In this document: positions 24,375 to 34,467 of the stretch, in pieces
Numbering within the stretch: position 1 is the first letter of the stretch
Layout: each line of letters opens with the position of its first letter
Assembly (NCBI GenBank): GCA_963779485.1
Contig: CAVZYJ010000013.1
Coordinates: forward strand, 434,001 to 498,000
Direction of reading: 5' to 3'
DNA from: CAVVJA01 sp963779485
GTDB taxonomy: Bacteria; Actinomycetota; Actinomycetes; Mycobacteriales; Jatrophihabitantaceae
Length of the DNA: 64,000 nucleotides
Program-made: the position numbers and the translations under genes
The notes under the pieces: model-generated
What the model was told of the DNA's origin: nothing
What the model saw: the letters and a program-made list of their open reading frames with translations, nothing else
The model's database searches: none

Positions 24375-25556
24375 ATGGTGCGCACGGTGGACTTCGCCTT
24401 TACCGACGAACAGATCGCGATCCGCAACACGGCCCGCGCGTTCATGGCCGACGAGATCCTCAGCCGCGAGGCCGACGCGCTCCGCCGGGAACGCCGCGGC
24501 GAGCCCGCGATCACCCGGGCCGAGCTGCGCGACCTGCAGCTCGCGGCGCGGAAGTTCGGTTTCTGGGGACTTTCGACGCCCCGGAAGTACGGAGGGATGG
24601 ATCTCCCGGCGGTCACTCAGACGCTGATCTGGATCGAGACCGGCCGATCGTTCATCCCGTTCCGCTTCGGCGGCGAGGCGGACAACATCCTCTACTACGC
24701 CAACGCGGAACAGCAGGCGGAGTACCTCGTCCCGACCATCGACGGCGATCGACTCTCGTGCTTCGCGATCACCGAGCCGAACGCGGGGTCGGACGCGGCC
24801 AATATCAAGACCAGCGCGCGCCGAGACGGCGATGACTGGCTGATCAACGGCGAGAAGACCTTCATCACCGGCGGCAACGACGCCGACTTCGCGATCGTGA
24901 TCGCCGTCAGCGACCCGGACAAGGGCGCCCGCGACGGATCGACGGCGTTCCTCGTCGACCGGGCGATGGGCTGGACCTCGCACTTCATCCCGACGATGGG
25001 CGAAGGTGGCCCGGCGACACTCGTGTTCGACGACGTCCGCGTGCCGGGTCGCAATGTGCTCGGCGAGGTCGGGCACGGTTTCACGCTGGGTATGGAGTGG
25101 ATCGGCCGCGGACGCTACCTGGTTCCGGCCCGGGCGCTCGGCGCCGCCGAACGGCTGCTGCAGATGGCGATCGACTACGCGAACACCCGAGAGACGTTCG
25201 GCCGCACGATCGGCAGCAATCAGGCGATCCAGTGGATGATCGCCGATTCCGAGGTCGAGCTGGAGGCGGCCCGATGGCTCGTGCTGCACGCGGCCTGGAC
25301 GGTCGACCAGGGTCGGGATGCCCGCCACGCCTCGTCCATCGCCAAGCTTTCGGGCGCCACGATGGCCAACGACGTCGTCGATCGCGTGCTGCAGATTCAC
25401 GGCGGCATGGGCTATACGCGGGAGCTACCGATCGAGCGGTGGTACCGCGAGGTTCGGCTGTGGCGCATCTTCGAGGGCACCGACGAGATACAGAGGTTGA
25501 TCATCTCGCGTGACCTGCTCCGTGGTTACACGAGGATCGGCGGGCACCTCGGCTAG
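24375..25556 (+). CDS. Acyl-CoA dehydrogenase
   Basis: A 393-residue flavoprotein of the acyl-CoA dehydrogenase family, oxidising an acyl-CoA at the alpha-beta bond with FAD. Segments visible are DFAFTDEQIAIRNTARAF (N-terminal helices), FAITEPNAGSDAANIKT, DWLINGEKTFITGGNDADF (middle beta domain), and QIHGGMGYTRELPIERWYR with RIFEGTDEIQRL, which carries the usual catalytic glutamate position. Chain-length specificity cannot be read. It stands alone between a terminator hairpin and a palindromic element; an in-frame GTG at 24387 is an alternative start. Confidence 0.9.
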   Translation: MVRTVDFAFTDEQIAIRNTARAFMADEILSREADALRRERRGEPAITRAELRDLQLAARKFGFWGLSTPRKYGGMDLPAVTQTLIWIETGRSFIPFRFGGEADNILYYANAEQQAEYLVPTIDGDRLSCFAITEPNAGSDAANIKTSARRDGDDWLINGEKTFITGGNDADFAIVIAVSDPDKGARDGSTAFLVDRAMGWTSHFIPTMGEGGPATLVFDDVRVPGRNVLGEVGHGFTLGMEWIGRGRYLVPARALGAAERLLQMAIDYANTRETFGRTIGSNQAIQWMIADSEVELEAARWLVLHAAWTVDQGRDARHASSIAKLSGATMANDVVDRVLQIHGGMGYTRELPIERWYREVRLWRIFEGTDEIQRLIISRDLLRGYTRIGGHLG

Positions 25557-25596
25557 TGATCTACCGTCGTGATCTTGCTCGCGGGCCGGTTCCTTC

Positions 25597-25643
25597 GTGA
25601 TCTTGGACTTGCTGCTCTGGAGCGACGCTAAGTCCAAGATCAT
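25597..25643. repeat. 47-bp palindromic intergenic element, copy 2, with partial arm
   Basis: The left arm GTGATCTTGGACTT (25597-25610) pairs with AAGTCCAAGATCA (25630-25642); the last base differs. The 19-base centre contains the inner hairpin GCTC-TG-GAGC. A partial arm, GTGATCTTG, lies 28 bases upstream at 25569-25577 and may be the remnant of another copy. It lies between the convergent acyl-CoA dehydrogenase and the small gene at 25661. Confidence 0.93.
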
Positions 25644-25660
25644 CAACTAGCGGGCCAGCG

Positions 25661-26086
25661 CTAGGCGGCGGCGACCGGTTCGCCGGTGACCAGGTGCAGC
25701 AGGGCCAGACCGTAGGCCTCGTCCGCGTCGGCGTGCTGCACGCTGGTGGTGCGACCGCCGACGGTGATCGTGACGCGCCACCCGTCCGCGACCGGCTCCA
25801 GCCGCTGGAAGGTCCGGCCGAGCAGCCGCCGCAGCTGAGTCTCGCTCGGCAGCCACACCGACTGCTGCTGATCGATCGAGTCGAGGGCCCACTCGGTGGT
25901 GCCGTTGAAGCCGATGACCTCGCCGTGCGGGAAGCGATGGACCTCGACGGTCATCTCCGACAGCACGAAGACTTCGCCGTCCATGTCCCGGTCGGCCACG
26001 ACGAAGCGGTCGCCGCTGGACGGAGTCCACTTCACTCCGTTGTCGCGCAGCCGCCGGGCCAGCTCGAGCGAGATCATGGTGCCCAT
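25661..26086 (-). CDS. Conserved actinobacterial protein of unknown function
   Basis: A protein of about 141 residues with no signal peptide or membrane segment. Conserved-looking stretches are GVKWTPSSGDRFVVADRDM, VFVLSEMTVEVHRFPHGEV and GFNGTTEWALDSIDQQQSVW. Similar proteins are widespread in actinobacteria and are sometimes labelled pilus assembly CpaE, a name that the sequence does not support (no P-loop or receiver domain). The start at 26086 has AGGA just upstream; an ATG at 26077 is possible. It is divergent from rarA. Confidence 0.7.
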   Translation of the reverse strand: MGTMISLELARRLRDNGVKWTPSSGDRFVVADRDMDGEVFVLSEMTVEVHRFPHGEVIGFNGTTEWALDSIDQQQSVWLPSETQLRRLLGRTFQRLEPVADGWRVTITVGGRTTSVQHADADEAYGLALLHLVTGEPVAAA

Positions 26087-26174
26087 TATTCCTGCGCGAG
26101 CCGGCCGCCGCTGCTCGACCGGAATCCGAGGCGCCAAGCGCAGGAAGCCCGGCCGGCTGGTCAGTGCCTCGGCC

Positions 26175-26180
26175 TAGGCT
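26175..26180 (+). promoter_or_regulatory. -10 hexamer TAGGCT, probable leaderless rarA start
   Basis: TAGGCT fits TANNNT and ends 6 bases before the rarA GTG, placing the transcription start at the start codon. No ribosome binding site is present in the intervening bases. Confidence 0.45.
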
Positions 26181-26186
26181 GACGGT

Positions 26187-27605
26187 GTGTCCGGTCCGAC
26201 CCTGTTCGACCCGCCCACGAGCGCTACCAGCGGCGACTCGCCGACAAGCGCAACCGCGGGCGGCGTGGCGAGCGCACCCGATGCCGTCGAGGCCGGGGCG
26301 CCGCTGGCCGCCCGGATGCGTCCGCGCTCCCTCGATGAGGTGATCGGCCAGCGCCACCTGCTCGGGGCCGGCTCGCCGTTACGCCGGCTGGTCGAGGGTG
26401 ACTCACCGATGTCGCTGATCCTGTTCGGGCCGCCGGGCAGCGGCAAGACGACGCTGGCCCGGATCGTGTCGTCGGCGACCAACCGCCGGTTCGTGCAGAT
26501 GTCGGCGCTGAACTCCGGCGTGCGCGACGTGCGCGCAGTCATCGAGCAGGCGCAGCTCGACCTGCGGGCCTCCGGCCGGCTGACCGTGCTGTTCATCGAC
26601 GAGATCCACCGGTTCTCCAAGACGCAACAGGATTCGTTGCTGGGCGCGGTCGAGGCGCGCACGGTGACCCTGGTCGCAGCCACCACCGAGAATCCGTTCT
26701 TCTCGATCGTCTCGCCCCTTCTCTCGCGCAGCCTGCTGCTCACCCTCCAGCCGCTCTCCGACCGCGAGATCGAGCAGGTAGTCGATCGGGCGCTGGCCGA
26801 CGAGCGCGGACTCGGCGGCACGGTCACCCTCGAGGCCGAAGCCAGATCGCACCTGCTGCGCATGTCGGAAGGCGACGCTCGACGGGCCCTGACCGCACTG
26901 GAGGCGGCCGCCGGGAGCGCCCTCGCGGCGGGCCGGGACCGGGTCGACCTGGCCACGCTCGAGCAGGCGGTCGACCTGGCCGCGGTTCGGTACGACCGGG
27001 ACGGCGACCAGCACTACGACGTGATCAGCGCGTTCATCAAGTCGATCCGCGGATCCGATGTCGATGCCGCCTTGCACTATCTCGCCCGGATGATCGAGGC
27101 GGGGGAGGATCCGCGCTTCATCGCGCGGCGCCTCGTCGTGCACGCCAGCGAGGACATCGGGCTGGCCGACCCGACCGCCCTGCTCGTGGCCTCCGCTGCC
27201 GCGCAGGCGGTCGCATTCATCGGGCTGCCGGAGGCCCGCATCAACCTGGCCCAGGCGACGATCCATCTGGCGCTCGCGCCGAAGTCGAACGCGGTGGTCG
27301 CGGCGATCGGCGCGGCGCAGGAGGATGTGCGAGCCGGACGCGCTGGCCCGGTGCCACCTCCGCTGCGGGACGGCCACTATCCCGGTGCCGCGCGGCTCGG
27401 CCACGCCGAGCGTTACCGCTACCCGCACGACGCCGCCGAGGGCGTGGTCAGCCAACAGTATCCGCCGGATCTGCTCGTCGGACGGGACTACTACCACCCG
27501 GCGGGGCGCGGTGCCGAGCGGGAGCTGGTCGAGCGGGTCGCGGCGCTGCGAGCCGCCGTTCGCGGCAGCGCCCGCCGGGCGAATCAGGCCGAGAACCCGG
27601 ACTAA
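26187..27605 (+). CDS. rarA: Replication-associated recombination ATPase RarA (MgsA)
   Basis: A 472-residue AAA+ protein related to clamp loaders that acts at stalled replication forks. It has Walker A FGPPGSGKTTLAR, Walker B LFIDEIHRFSK, sensor VAATTENPFFS, and the C-terminal RarA region with FIKSIRGSDVDAALHYLARM and PLRDGHYPGA. The first 40 residues are a Thr/Ser/Ala-rich extension. In actinobacteria it typically stands upstream of alaS, as here, with two small membrane protein genes between. Confidence 0.95.
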   Translation: MSGPTLFDPPTSATSGDSPTSATAGGVASAPDAVEAGAPLAARMRPRSLDEVIGQRHLLGAGSPLRRLVEGDSPMSLILFGPPGSGKTTLARIVSSATNRRFVQMSALNSGVRDVRAVIEQAQLDLRASGRLTVLFIDEIHRFSKTQQDSLLGAVEARTVTLVAATTENPFFSIVSPLLSRSLLLTLQPLSDREIEQVVDRALADERGLGGTVTLEAEARSHLLRMSEGDARRALTALEAAAGSALAAGRDRVDLATLEQAVDLAAVRYDRDGDQHYDVISAFIKSIRGSDVDAALHYLARMIEAGEDPRFIARRLVVHASEDIGLADPTALLVASAAAQAVAFIGLPEARINLAQATIHLALAPKSNAVVAAIGAAQEDVRAGRAGPVPPPLRDGHYPGAARLGHAERYRYPHDAAEGVVSQQYPPDLLVGRDYYHPAGRGAERELVERVAALRAAVRGSARRANQAENPD

Positions 27606-27673
27606 TCAGCGAGTAAGGTCGCACCGTTGCCCGGTCGGTGGTAGCGCCACAAGCATGCGAAGGAGGATCACCG

Positions 27674-28078
27674 GTGTCCGGTGGGGAAATCGCTGCGCTC
27701 ATCGCGGCCGGCGCATTCGTGCTGCTCGTCCTCCTCCTAGCCGTCCCGCTGTTCAAGCTCGGCCACACGCTGGACGAGGCGACCCTCACGATCCGCCAGA
27801 CCCGCGAAGGCGCCGTCCCGCTCCTCACCGGGGCGCAGACCACTCTCGAGGGAGTCAACGCGCAACTCGAGGAGGTCGGAGGCATCACCAAGGGTGTGAG
27901 CAACATGACGAACAACGCCGCGGCGCTGACCTCGATCGTCTCCAGCACGATCGGCAGCCCGCTCATCAAGGTTGCGGCCTTCTCCTACGGCGTTCGCAAG
28001 ACCGTCCAGGATCGGCGGGAGGCCGACATCCTGCGCGACGCGAAGCGACGCCACCGGGCGGGGAGGAGGACGCGATGA
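27674..28078 (+). CDS. DUF948 small membrane protein
   Basis: A 134-residue protein: one N-terminal membrane helix (IAALIAAGAFVLLVLLLAVPLF), then a helical, probably coiled-coil region with heptad-like TLDEATLTIRQTREG, and a conserved SPLIKVAAFSYGVRKTVQDRR near the end. DUF948 proteins have no assigned function. The GTG at 27674 has a near-perfect GAAGGAGGAT ribosome site. It overlaps the next gene by ATGA; the pair upstream of alaS is conserved in actinobacteria. Confidence 0.85.
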   Translation: MSGGEIAALIAAGAFVLLVLLLAVPLFKLGHTLDEATLTIRQTREGAVPLLTGAQTTLEGVNAQLEEVGGITKGVSNMTNNAAALTSIVSSTIGSPLIKVAAFSYGVRKTVQDRREADILRDAKRRHRAGRRTR

Positions 28079-28326
28079 TCAGACGGCTGTTCTGGCTCAG
28101 CCTGGGCGTCACCATCGGTGCGCTCGTGGTGCGCAAGCTCAACCGCATCGCGGAACGGATGCGTCCGTCCAGTCTCGCCGCCAGTGTCGCTGCCGGCGTG
28201 GAAGACATCGCCGAGTCGGTGGGCGACTTCGCAACCGATGTCCGGGCCGCGATGCAGCAGCGCGAGGCCGTGCTGCGGACGGGGGCCGGGCTGGATGGCG
28301 AACTGGGGCGGCAGGAACCCAGATGA
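28075..28326 (+). CDS. Small conserved membrane protein (DUF6167-like)
   Basis: An 83-residue protein beginning MIRRLFWLSLGVTIGALVVRKL, an uncleaved membrane helix, followed by an amphipathic helix (AAGVEDIAESVGDFATDVR). It matches my memory of the DUF6167 family found between DUF948 and alaS in actinobacteria. The function is unknown. It overlaps DUF948 (ATGA) and alaS (ATGA), and an AGGAGGA site precedes it. Confidence 0.75.
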   Translation: MIRRLFWLSLGVTIGALVVRKLNRIAERMRPSSLAASVAAGVEDIAESVGDFATDVRAAMQQREAVLRTGAGLDGELGRQEPR

Positions 28327-31030
28327 GATCGGCCGAGATCCGCCGGCGCTTCCTGGCGCACTTCGAAGCCGCGGGCCACGTCGTCGTGCCCAGCGTGCCG
28401 CTGCCGTACGAGGACCCTAATCTGCTGTTCGTCAACGCCGGCATGGTGCAGTTCGTGCCGTACTTCGTCGGACAGGTCAGACCCTCCGTGGCCGCGCGCA
28501 ACCAGCGTCCAGAAGTGCATTCGGACGCTCGACATCGAAGAAGTCGGCAAGACCACGCGACACGGAACCTTCTTCCAGATGTGCGGGAACTTCAGCTTCG
28601 GCGACTACTTCAAGGACTTCGCGATCCAGCTCGCCTGGGAGCTGTCGACGAAGTCGGTCGACGAGGGAGGGTACGGCCTCGACCCCGAGCGCATCTGGCC
28701 AACCGTGTACCTCGACGACGACGAGGCGTTCGACGATCTGGCGCGAACACATCGGCATCCCGGTCGAGCGGATCGTCCGGCGCGGCAAAGCGGACAACAC
28801 CTGGGACATGGGCATCCCCGGGCCGGCCGGCACCTGCAGCGAGCTGTTCTATGACCGAGGTTCGGACTACGGGCCGGATGGTGGCCCCGCGGTCGACGAG
28901 GATCGCTACCTCGAGTTCTGGAATCTCGTCTTCATGCAGTACGAGCGGGGTGCATCGACCGGGCCCAAGAAGGGCGACTACGAAATCCTCGGCGACCTGC
29001 CGGCCAAGAACATCGACACCGGCCTCGGTCTCGAGCGGCTGGCGACCCTTCTACAAGGCGTCGACAACCTCTACGAGATCGACGAGACGCGCCCGATCCT
29101 GGATGCCGCCGCCGCGGCCACCGGCGTGCGCTACGGCGCGAAGTCGGGGCACGCTGCGAGGGAATCCCATCCGGACGACGTGCGGCTGCGGGTCATCGCC
29201 GACCACGTCCGTACCGCCCTCATGCTCATCGGCGACGGCGTAACGCCGTCGAACGAGGGCCGCGGCTACGTCCTGCGCCGGATCCTGCGGCGGGCGGTCC
29301 GGTCGATGCGGTTGCTCGGCTACGACCGGCCAGCGCTCCCGCTGCTGATGCCGGTGGCGTTGGAATGCATGGCGCCGTCCTACCCGGAGCTGGCCGACGA
29401 GTTCGAGCGGATCTCGATGATCGCGTACGGCGAGGAGAAGACGTTCGCGCGCACCGTCGCTGCCGGCACCACGATCTTCAACAACGCCGTCAGCCAGCTG
29501 CGTTCGGCCAACCGGTCGACGCTCGCGGGATCGACGGCGTTTGCCCTGCATGACACCTACGGGTTCCCGATCGATCTCACCCTCGAAATGGCGCAGGAGC
29601 AGGGGCTGTCCGTCGACGAGGCCGGGTTCCGAGCGCTGATGGGCGAGCAGCGGGCTCGCGCCAAGGCGGACGCGCAGGCGCGCAAGGTCGGCGTCGAGAG
29701 CGGCTCAGTGCTGCGTGACCTGCGGGCGGCCGGGGAGACGCCGTTCACCGGCTACGAGGAGCTCGACACGCCGACGACGGTGCGCGGATTGATCCGCGAC
29801 GGGCTCGCGGTGCCGGCGGCCAGCGAGGGCGACACCGTCGAGATCGTGCTCGACCGCACGCCCTTCTACGCCGAATCCGGAGGCCAGACCGCGGACCAGG
29901 GCCTGATCACCGTGGGCGACGCGCAGATCCGGGTCACTGACGTGCAAAAGCCAGTGAAGGGGCTCATCGTCCACCGGGGGGTGGTCGAGAGCGGCGAGGT
30001 CGTCGTCGGCGCGGAGGCGTTGGCATCGGTCGATCCCGAGTGGCGCACATCCGCCCGCCAGGCCCACTCGGGCACGCACGTCGTGCACGCCGCGCTACGC
30101 CAGGTCCTCGGCCCGACCGCGTTGCAGAGCGGTTCCCTCAACCGTCCCGGCTACCTGCGCCTGGACTTTGCGTGGGGACACGCGTTGGACACGCGGAGCC
30201 GAGCCGACATCGAGGATGTGTCGAACCAGGCGTTGCGGCGTGACCTTCCCGTCGCTGTGCGATACATGCCACTCGCGCAGGCTCGGGAGATCGGCGCTCT
30301 TGCGCTGTTCGGTGAGACGTACGACCAGACCGTGCGCGTCGTGGAGATCGGTGGACCGTGGTCGCGCGAGCTCTGCGGGGGTACGCACGTCGAGCGGTCC
30401 TCGCAGATCGGCACCGTGACGGTCATCGGCGAGTCCTCGATCGGATCCGGCGTGCGCCGGATCGAGGCCTACGTGGGCCTGGAGGCGATGCGCTACCTGG
30501 CCACCGAGCGGGCAATCGTGTCGCAGCTGTCCGAGTCCCTCAAGGCGAAGCCGGCCGAGCTGCCCGACCGGGTGGCGGCCATCGTGGAGCGGTTGCGCTC
30601 GGCCGAGCGGGAACTCGCAGCGCTGCGCGCGGCCCAGGTGCTGGCCAGCGCCGGTCCGCTCGCGGCAGCCGCGGAGCAGATCGGGCGTGCGCACGCTGTG
30701 CTCGCTGAGGCGCCGGCGGGTGTCGCGGGCAACGAGCTGCGGGGGCTGGCACAAGATGTGCGCGGCCGGCTGCCGGCGAGCGATCCGGGCGTGGTCCTGC
30801 TCGCCTCCCGGGCAGATGGCGCCAACGGCGCGGTGGCGTTCGTCGCCGCCGTCAACGGGCCGGGCCGGGCCATCGGCCTCGGGGCCGGAGACCTGGTCAA
30901 GGTGTTCGCCCCGATCATCGGTGCGCGCGGCGGAGGCAAGCCGGACGTCGCCCAGGGAGCGGGCGGCGACGCGTCCCGGCTGCCCGAGGCATTGCGCGCC
31001 GCGAGGGCCTATCTTGCCGACCACGTCTGA
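28323..31030 (+). CDS. alaS: Alanyl-tRNA synthetase, interrupted by two frame breaks
   Basis: AlaRS charges tRNA-Ala and is essential. The domains are complete when three frames are joined: catalytic core (VNAGMVQFVPYF, then TFFQMCGNFSFGDYF, then DTGLGLERLATLLQG), editing domain with HSGTHVVHAAL and CGGTHVERSSQIG, and C-Ala domain. The frame changes at about 28485, where an extra T seems to split a Pro-Pro-Trp context, and at about 28738, where Asp-Asp is followed by Trp-Arg-Glu-His one base later. Both are +1 (or -2) shifts. Nothing else is damaged and no second copy is visible, so indel errors in the sequence are likelier than a pseudogene. Confidence 0.9.
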
Positions 31031-31047
31031 CGGCTCCGTCCCGGTTT

Positions 31048-31503
31048 TTGCCCGGGGTGTGGCTCGGCGTGGACGTCGGCACGGTGCGGGTCGGGGTGGC
31101 CCGCAGCGACCCGGCCGGCGTGCTCGCGACGCCGATCGCCACCCTGAGCCGTGATGCCGCTGGCGGGCGGGACCTGATCGAGCTCGCGGGCCTGATCCGT
31201 GAGAACGGAGCGGTCGGAGTGGTCGTCGGTGACCCGCTGACCCTGGCTGGACGGGTCGGTCCCGCGGCCCAACAAGCCCGGACATATGCTGACAAACTCC
31301 AACAAGACGTTCCGGAGATTTCCGTCGTCCTGGTGGATGAGCGGCTCACGACAGTCGTCGCAACGCGTACGCTCAGCGAGCGCGGGGTTCGTGGGAGGGC
31401 CAGGCGAGCGGTCGTCGACCAAGCGGCCGCCGTCGTGCTGCTGCAGCATTGGTTGGACTCCCGCCCGGCGGCCCGAGCCGCTGGCGAGTTGCCGGAGGGT
31501 TAG
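31048..31503 (+). CDS. ruvX: RuvX/YqgF family Holliday junction resolvase-like nuclease
   Basis: A 151-residue RNase H-fold protein. Conserved acidic positions lie in LGVDVGTVRVGVARSD, VVLVDERLTTV and DQAAAVVLLQHWLD. Family members are proposed to process the 16S rRNA 5' end or resolve junctions; both roles have support elsewhere. The listed TTG start at 31048 could be replaced by a GTG at 31057, nearer the first conserved residue. It sits in the standard alaS-ruvX-mltG-aroE order. Confidence 0.9.
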   Translation: MPGVWLGVDVGTVRVGVARSDPAGVLATPIATLSRDAAGGRDLIELAGLIRENGAVGVVVGDPLTLAGRVGPAAQQARTYADKLQQDVPEISVVLVDERLTTVVATRTLSERGVRGRARRAVVDQAAAVVLLQHWLDSRPAARAAGELPEG

Positions 31504-31537
31504 CCGCTCCACCGAGCGTCGAGGAGGTACTGGCCGC

Positions 31538-32787
31538 GTGGTGAGCCACGAGCATCGCGACTCGCTCGAGACAGCCGACCCGCACCTCTTGTTGTTCGGT
31601 CACGACGATCATGATCACGCAGTGTCGTACGCTGAGCGGTATCCGACCGCGCGCACGACCGAACTCCCACATCCGGTCCATGAGCGGCGCCGGGCCGAGC
31701 AGCGGCGGCGCCGGCGCCAGCGCCGGGGACGCCGGCTGCTGATCGTCCTTGCCCTGCTGATCGTGGCGGCGGTCGCGCTGACCGGCTGGTTCGTGGTCAA
31801 GCCCTTCGTCGCGAGCCGCCTGGCCCCCGATGACTGGCCCGGACGGGCACGGGCACGGTGCGGGTCGAGGTGCACTCCGGCGATGGCTCGGCGCAGATCG
31901 GCGCGGTGCTGGCCTCGGCGGGGGTCGTCCGCAGCGAGCGGGCGTTCGTCCATGCCGCCGAGCAGGATTCCGACTCGGCCTTGATCCAGCCCGGGATCTA
32001 CACCCTGCGTTCGCACATGTCGGCGGCGAGTGCACTCGCGCTGATGCTCGATCCGGCGTCCCGGACGGCGCTGTCCGTGTCGCTGCCCGAGGGAACCACC
32101 GAACGGGACACGGTGGCAAAGGTGGCCGCCGTGCTCGGTGTCCCGACCACCGAGGTGCAGGCCGCCGCCGACGACATCGGCAATCTGGGATTGCCCGCCG
32201 CCTACACGTTGCCCGGGGGTGCCCCGATCACCTCGGCCGAGGGATTCCTGTTCCCGGCCACCTATAACTTCGATCCGGGGTCGTCGCCGTCGGATGCGCT
32301 GCAGGTGATGATCGCCGCGTTCACCCGGGCCGACCGGGACGCGCAATTCTCGGTAGGAGCCAAGGCCCTGGCCATCTCGCCCTACCAAGCGTTGATCGTC
32401 GCGTCCATGATCGAGCGCGAGGCCAAGTTCCCTGACGACCAGGCCAAGGTCGCCCGGGTCATCTATAACCGGCTGGCCGCAGGCGACCCGCTCAAGGTCG
32501 ACGCGTCGAGCATCTACGGGGCGATCTTGGCCGGCCTGGATCCGGCCAAGCAGGACTACTCCAAGGTCAACTCGCCGTACAACACCTACACCCACAAGGG
32601 ACTCCCGCCGACCCCGATCAGCGACCCGGGCGCCGCCGCGATGTCCGCTGCGATCCATCCGGCTCCCGGCAAGTGGATCTACTACGTAAACGGCGACGCG
32701 GCCGGACATCTGTACTTCACCGCCAGCGACACCGACTTCGCCAAGGCGGTGGCGAGGTGTCAAGCCAACCACTGGGGATGCGGCTGA
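31538..32787 (+). CDS. mltG: Endolytic transglycosylase MltG, with one frame break
   Basis: MltG cuts nascent glycan strands at the membrane and ends their elongation. The start GTG at 31538 has GAGGAGG upstream. A basic cytoplasmic N-terminus precedes one membrane helix (LLIVLALLIVAAVALTGWFV). The YceG domain follows: EGFLFPATYNF, the catalytic glutamate in ASMIEREAKFPDD, and VNSPYNTYTHKGLPPTPI. The frame changes at about 31842, where Asp-Asp-Trp-Pro-Gly must pass to Thr-Gly-Thr-Gly-Thr-Val; one base appears to be missing. The gene overlaps aroE by 10 bases. Confidence 0.9.
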
Positions 32788-33626
32788 CCGCATCCGACGA
32801 CGCGGGAGGGCCGGAGGTCACTCGCGCCGCGGTGGTGGGTCGGCCGGTCACGCACTCGCTGTCCCCGGCGCTGCATAATGCCGCCTACCGCGCGCTCGGG
32901 CTCCCGTGGCGGTATACCACCATCGACTGCGGCGTCGCCGAGCTCCCGAATGTGCTGGCCGCGGCTGGGCCGCACTGGGCCGGGTTCTCCTGCACCATGC
33001 CGGTGAAGCGGACGGCGCTGGACCTCGCGACGGAGGCGGGGGAGCGCGCCGTCCAAGCCGGCGCGGCCAACACCTTGCTACCCACCGGGTCAGGGGGCTG
33101 GCGGGCCGAGAACACCGATGTCGCGGGCATCCTCGCCGCTCTAGCGGAACACCACGTGACACCGTCGTCCGTAGCACTGCTGGGCGCAGGCGGGACCGCC
33201 TCGTCGGCTCTCGTGGCGCTGCGGACGCTGGGCCTGGGCAGCTGCCTGGTTCTGGTACGCGATCTGGCCCGTACCGGGGAACTGCGGGCCACGGCCGATC
33301 GCACCGGCGTGCCGATCGACGTGCGGCGCCTCGACGACGCTGACGCGGTACAAGCCGTCGACCTGATCATCTCGACGGTGCCGCCCGGAGCGGCCGATCC
33401 GCTGGCCACCTGGCTGTGGCCGCCCGGAGTGACCCTGCTCGACGTGGTCTACCAGCCCTGGCCGACCGCATTGGCGGTCGCGATCCGCCGAAGCGACGGC
33501 GTGGCGATCGGTGGCCACGTCATGTTGCTGCACCAGGCGGTCGAGCAAGTCCGGCTGATGACGCACCGGCCACCGCCGGTCGAGGCCATGCGCACCGCGC
33601 TGTCCGGCCCGACTCACCTACCCTGA
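32778..33626 (+). CDS. aroE: Shikimate dehydrogenase
   Basis: AroE reduces 3-dehydroshikimate with NADPH in the shikimate pathway. It has 282 residues: substrate loop PVTHSLSPALHNAAY, catalytic Lys in CTMPVKRTALD, Asp in AENTDVAGI, nucleotide-binding LLGAGGTASSALVAL, and a C-terminal GGHVMLLHQAVEQVRLM. The ATG overlaps the mltG end. The other shikimate genes resume at aroC, 2.5 kb downstream, after four inserted genes. Confidence 0.95.
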   Translation: MRLTASDDAGGPEVTRAAVVGRPVTHSLSPALHNAAYRALGLPWRYTTIDCGVAELPNVLAAAGPHWAGFSCTMPVKRTALDLATEAGERAVQAGAANTLLPTGSGGWRAENTDVAGILAALAEHHVTPSSVALLGAGGTASSALVALRTLGLGSCLVLVRDLARTGELRATADRTGVPIDVRRLDDADAVQAVDLIISTVPPGAADPLATWLWPPGVTLLDVVYQPWPTALAVAIRRSDGVAIGGHVMLLHQAVEQVRLMTHRPPPVEAMRTALSGPTHLP

Positions 33627-33642
33627 GACTAGGGAGGTCAGC

Positions 33643-34467
33643 ATGTCGGTGATGTCCACGCGCCGGGCGATTACTCGCATCGATACCACCGGCGCTGCGA
33701 CCGGACCGGACGATCTGGCCGTCGAGTCGCCGTTGGTCCTCGGGTTTCACGGCGGATCGACGCTGGCGACGATCATGCGCACGCCCGGCCACGATGTGGA
33801 GCTCGCGGCCGGGTGGCTCGTTGCCGAGTCGGGGGTCCGGGCGGCGGACGACATCGTCGAGCTGCGTTCCTGTCGTGACGATGACACCGATCGGGTCGAT
33901 GTCCGGCTTCGCGCGGACGTCCGCCCACCGCGGCCGCGATCGTTTCTCACCTCGTCCGCGTGTGGGGTCTGCAGTGCCGATCTGATCGACCTCAGCCTGT
34001 TGACGTCGGCGACGCCGTCATCGCCGGGCTTCCAGGTCGGCCCGGAGGTGTTGGCCGGGCTGCCGGCCGCGATGCGCGAGCAGCAGCGGGTGTTCGCGCG
34101 TACCGGAAGCGTGCACGCCGCGGCAATCGCCCGAGCGGACGGTACGGTCCTCGCGGTCCGCGAAGACGTCGGCCGGCACAATGCCGTCGACAAGGTCGTC
34201 GGCTGGGCCCTGCTCGACCGGCGGCTGCCGCTCACCGATCACCTGCTCGTGGTGAGCGGGCGGGTGTCCTTCGAGATCGTGCAGAAGGCGGTCGCTGCGG
34301 GTGCCGCTGGCATCGTGGCGGTGTCCGCGCCATCCAGCCTGGCCGTCGACCTGTGCCGGACCCACGGACTGCTGCTTGCGGGGCTCGTACGCAACCGGCG
34401 CCTGAACCTTTACGCGGGGGCCGAGCTGGTGATCTTGGCGGCCGCAACCCCGAGCCGTAATTCGTGA
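33643..34467 (+). CDS. fdhD: Formate dehydrogenase sulfurtransferase FdhD
   Basis: FdhD transfers sulfur to the molybdenum cofactor and activates formate dehydrogenase. The 274-residue protein has the redox motif CGVC at 107-110, VLAVREDVGRHNAVDK and FEIVQKAVAAGAAGIVAVSAPS. A GGGAGG site precedes the ATG. Its stop codon TGA (34465-34467) is contributed by the left arm of a palindromic element. It converges on DUF6457 and mobA, which together suggest a molybdenum enzyme elsewhere in the genome. Confidence 0.95.
   Translation: MSVMSTRRAITRIDTTGAATGPDDLAVESPLVLGFHGGSTLATIMRTPGHDVELAAGWLVAESGVRAADDIVELRSCRDDDTDRVDVRLRADVRPPRPRSFLTSSACGVCSADLIDLSLLTSATPSSPGFQVGPEVLAGLPAAMREQQRVFARTGSVHAAAIARADGTVLAVREDVGRHNAVDKVVGWALLDRRLPLTDHLLVVSGRVSFEIVQKAVAAGAAGIVAVSAPSSLAVDLCRTHGLLLAGLVRNRRLNLYAGAELVILAAATPSRNS

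Noticed and set aside
28323..31030. Programmed frameshifting or true pseudogene in alaS
   Set aside because: There is no slippery heptamer with a downstream structure, two breaks occur in one gene, and similar breaks hit other essential genes; sequence error is simpler.
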